Assembly: GCA_018369015.1 (NCBI GenBank)
Contig: JAGZDD010000082.1
Span: forward strand, 1 to 16,501
Source: Clostridiales bacterium
Lineage (GTDB): Bacteria > Bacillota > Clostridia > Lachnospirales > Lachnospiraceae
Reading direction: 5' to 3'
Length of the DNA stretch: 16,501 nucleotides
In this document: positions 14,305 through 16,501 of the stretch, piece after piece
Layout: each line of letters begins with the position of its first letter
Numbering within the stretch: position 1 is the stretch's first letter
Made by a program: the position numbers and the translations under genes
Notes under the pieces: model-generated
The model's database searches: none
What the model was told of the DNA's origin: nothing
Seen by the model: only the letters and a program-made list of their open reading frames with translations

Positions 14305-16293
14305 TTAGCAGATTTCGGCACCTGCCGGCATTCCCTTTTCGGGAACCATCAGAGAAAGATTTCCGTCGGCGTCCTCAGCACATAAAAGCATACCCTCTGA
14401 AAGAATACCTGCCAGCTTTGCGGGTTTAAGATTGACAACAACCATAACCTTTTTGCCAACCATTTGTTCCGGCGTATAGTGCGCCTTTATGCCCGATACA
14501 ATCTGCTTTACCTGGCTTCCAATTTTTACCTGGGAGCATAAAAGCTTTTTGGACTTCTTTACTTCCTCGCAGGCAATAATTTCGCCAACCTGGAACTGAA
14601 GCTTTGCAAAATCATCATAAGTAATCTCCGGTTTTGCCTCAATATCAATAACTTCTTCAGCCCCGCCGTCAGCTTCCCCGGCATTGGCGCCGTCGTCCTG
14701 GCTGCTCTTTGCCGCACGGGCTTCATGCATTGCTTCCACCTTTGCCATAACCTCTTTAGGGTCAAGCCGCGCGAAAAGGATTTCCGTCTTTTCTACAACC
14801 TTTATGCCAGTTTCCAGAAGCCCGAAGGATGTGAGCTCCTCGTAAGAACGCTGTTTTGTATTTAACTGGTTTAAAATCTTGTCCGCCGTATCCGGCAAAA
14901 ATGCCTCCAGGCATACAGCCGCAATACGGATACCTTCCATGAGGTTATAAAGCACTGTAGCCAGACGCTCCTTCTTCGCCTCATCCTTTGCCAATATCCA
15001 TGGCTGTGTTTCGTCAATATATTTATTACAGCGGCGCAGCAGCGTAAAGATTTCTGAAATTGCATCGGCAACACGCAGCTTGTCCATTTTGGCTTCCACA
15101 CGCTTTGGCGTGTCCACAGCCAGCGCCTTCAATTCCTCATCCACAGCCTCGTCCACAGCGGGGTTAGAAATAAGGCCGCCAAAATATTTGTTATTCATAG
15201 AAATCGTCCGGTTGACAAGATTTCCTAAAATATTAGCAAGGTCAGAATTAACCCGCTCAATCATCAGATCCCATGTAATTGAACCGTCATTATCAAAAGG
15301 CATTTCATGGAGCACAAAATAGCGGACGGCATCAACGCCGAAGAAATCCACCAGATCATCGGCATAAATAATATTTCCCTTGGATTTGCTCATTTTACCT
15401 CCGTCCATTAAAAGCCAAGGATGCCCAAAAACCTTCTTCGGCAAAGGCAGATCAAGGGCCATAAGCATAATTGGCCAGTAAATCGTATGGAAACGGATAA
15501 TGTCTTTACCGATCAAATGCAGGTCTGCCGGCCAGTATTTCTCAAACATAGGGTCGCTGTTCCCGTCCAGATCATAGCCCAGCCCGGTAATGTAGTTGCT
15601 TAACGCGTCAATCCACACATAAACCACATGCTTTGGATCAAAGTCCACAGGGATCCCCCAGGAAAAGCTTGTTCTTGAAACGCATAAATCCTGAAGCCCA
15701 GGGAGAAGGAAGTTGTTCATCATTTCATTTTTTCTTGACTCCGGCTGGATAAAATCAGGGTGCTCGTTAATATACTGAATCAGGCGGTCCGCATATTTAC
15801 TCAGCTTAAAGAAATATGCCTCCTCCTTAGCGTCAATAACCTCGCGGCCGCAGTCGGGGCATTTTCCGTCCACAAGCTGGCTCTCAGTAAAGAAAGATTC
15901 ACAAGGCGTACAATATTTTCCTTCGTAATAGCCTTTATAAATATCGCCCTTGTCATAAAGCTTCTTAAAAATTTTCTGAACCTGTTTTTCATGGTCCTCA
16001 TCCGTTGTACGGATAAATTTATCATAGGACGTGTTCATTAAATCCCAGATCGATTTAATCTGTCCGGACACCTGGTCTACAAATTCCTTTGGCGTAATCC
16101 CCGCCTCAGAAGCTTTAATCTCAATTTTTTGTCCGTGCTCGTCCGTTCCGGTCTGGAACCGCACATCATAGCCCTGCATTCTTTTAAAGCGGGCAATGCT
16201 GTCCGCCAGCACAGCTTCATAGGTATTGCCAATGTGGGGCTTGCCCGATGTATAGGCAATCGCCGTTGTAATGTAATAAGGTTTCTTTGCCAT
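14305..16293 (-). CDS. metG: Methionyl-tRNA synthetase with C-terminal tRNA-binding domain
   Basis: A 662-residue class I aminoacyl-tRNA synthetase that charges tRNA-Met, including the initiator. HIGN (20-23) is the HIGH-type ATP motif and KMSKS (300-304) the second signature. C128-x2-C131 and C145-x2-C148 make the zinc knuckle of the four-cysteine MetRS class. Residues about 340-540 are the helical anticodon-binding domain; a Glu/Ala-rich linker near 525-555 leads to the OB-fold Trbp111-like domain (about 556-662, DFAKLQFQVGEI to the C-terminus), which supports dimerisation. The start is firm: AGGAGGG lies 8 bases before the ATG at 16293. The longer upstream frame only translates repeat A3. 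No promoter is visible in the GC-rich leader, so it must lie beyond the window. Confidence 0.97.
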   Translation of the reverse strand: MAKKPYYITTAIAYTSGKPHIGNTYEAVLADSIARFKRMQGYDVRFQTGTDEHGQKIEIKASEAGITPKEFVDQVSGQIKSIWDLMNTSYDKFIRTTDEDHEKQVQKIFKKLYDKGDIYKGYYEGKYCTPCESFFTESQLVDGKCPDCGREVIDAKEEAYFFKLSKYADRLIQYINEHPDFIQPESRKNEMMNNFLLPGLQDLCVSRTSFSWGIPVDFDPKHVVYVWIDALSNYITGLGYDLDGNSDPMFEKYWPADLHLIGKDIIRFHTIYWPIMLMALDLPLPKKVFGHPWLLMDGGKMSKSKGNIIYADDLVDFFGVDAVRYFVLHEMPFDNDGSITWDLMIERVNSDLANILGNLVNRTISMNNKYFGGLISNPAVDEAVDEELKALAVDTPKRVEAKMDKLRVADAISEIFTLLRRCNKYIDETQPWILAKDEAKKERLATVLYNLMEGIRIAAVCLEAFLPDTADKILNQLNTKQRSYEELTSFGLLETGIKVVEKTEILFARLDPKEVMAKVEAMHEARAAKSSQDDGANAGEADGGAEEVIDIEAKPEITYDDFAKLQFQVGEIIACEEVKKSKKLLCSQVKIGSQVKQIVSGIKAHYTPEQMVGKKVMVVVNLKPAKLAGILSEGMLLCAEDADGNLSLMVPEKGMPAGAEIC

Positions 16294-16320
16294 TTTCTTA
16301 TCCCTCCTGATTTTTTGAAA

Positions 16321-16388
16321 GCTAGCATGCCGCGCTGCGCGCGGCTCCACCACGCATGAAAGCCAGATGGTTCCGTGTCTGCGGCACT
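16321..16388 (-). repeat. Dispersed GC-rich repeat family A, copy A3, in the metG leader
   Basis: This copy is inverted relative to A1 and A2 and matches A1 from its first base (AGTGCCGCAG on the minus strand) to the end of the hairpin. The stem arms 16329-16335 and 16339-16345 are a perfect 7 bp. It ends 28 bases before the metG start codon. A TGGTGGAGCCGCG stretch resembles the T-box core by chance (see rejected items). Confidence 0.8.
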
Positions 16389-16409
16389 CCGCCATCTGCC
16401 GGCGGTATG

Positions 16410-16501
16410 TCTACGTTCCACTCCGGTCGGCGCTAAACGCGTGGTCTACACTCCGTTCCGGTCGTTGCTGGACAAGCGGTCTACGTTCCACTTCGGTCGT
16501 T
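16410..16501. repeat. 35-bp tandem repeat array, cut by the window end
   Basis: Units begin TCTACGTTCCACTCCGG at 16410, a variant at 16445 and TCTACGTTCCACTTCGG at 16480, with an exact 35-base period. The third unit is cut at 16501. Positions 16409-16433 match R2 at 4893-4917 at 21 of 25 bases. The 208 bases upstream of metG hold only this array and A3; I see no gene or promoter there. Confidence 0.75.

Noticed and set aside
16321..16360. T-box riboswitch upstream of metG
   Set aside because: On the minus strand TGGTGGAGCCGCG resembles the T-box core, and metG is a plausible target. The same stretch is present in A1 and A2, which are not upstream of a synthetase gene, and I see no specifier stem I, methionine specifier loop or U-tailed terminator before the gene.
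16410..16501. CRISPR array
   Set aside because: The 35-base units are directly adjoining without unique spacers, and no cas genes are present.
1..16501. Composite transposon bounded by inverted A1 and A3
   Set aside because: The DNA between is housekeeping genes in an ordinary order, there is no transposase, and other copies or fragments of A lie inside; a dispersed repeat explains it better.

Overview
The window looks like chromosome from a gut-type Clostridia, most likely a Lachnospiraceae-like Firmicute. The reasons are strong AGGAGG ribosome sites, sigma-A promoters close to consensus, a metG / tatD / rsmA housekeeping neighbourhood, an MtrB-free NatAB-type ABC pair under a PadR regulator, and a protein resembling the Lachnospiraceae-restricted DUF6128 family. 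Family-level placement is inference; no rRNA or tRNA gene is present. Thirteen protein genes are supported. All but one lie on the minus strand, so the window reads naturally from its right end to its left end.

Reading right to left: (1) 16501-11705 is a compact run metG - TRIC-type channel - pyridoxamine kinase - CorA-like transporter, with gaps of 4 and 26 bases and one 16-base overlap, closed by a hairpin terminator at 11657-11702. (2) A sigma-A promoter at 11572-11600 starts tatD - a lipid-anchored, trigger-factor-like FKBP foldase - a MecA/PBP2a-like class B penicillin-binding protein. (3) A lone lipoprotein gene on the plus strand (6383-7051) has its own promoter and a probably bidirectional terminator. 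(4) rsmA (ksgA) is transcribed divergently from it. (5) A padR - ABC ATPase - ABC permease operon has a 15-bp-arm palindrome overlapping its promoter and a strong terminator. (6) A DUF6128-like gene follows. (7) An XRE-cupin regulator gene lies at the left end; its expected partner genes, if any, are beyond position 1.

GC-rich structured repeats sit in the gaps between these genes. One family (called R here) occurs between promoter and start codon of both transcription-regulator genes, xre-cupin (R1) and padR (R2), in the same orientation, with a base-pair-preserving double substitution between the copies. A second family (called A) occurs twice at the left edge and once, inverted, in the metG leader at the right edge. 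A 35-bp tandem array at the right edge shares a 25-base module with R2, so the families are mosaic. The R elements are the best candidate for something undescribed: either mobile repeats that tolerate or prefer leader positions, or structured leader RNAs. The sequence alone does not decide which.
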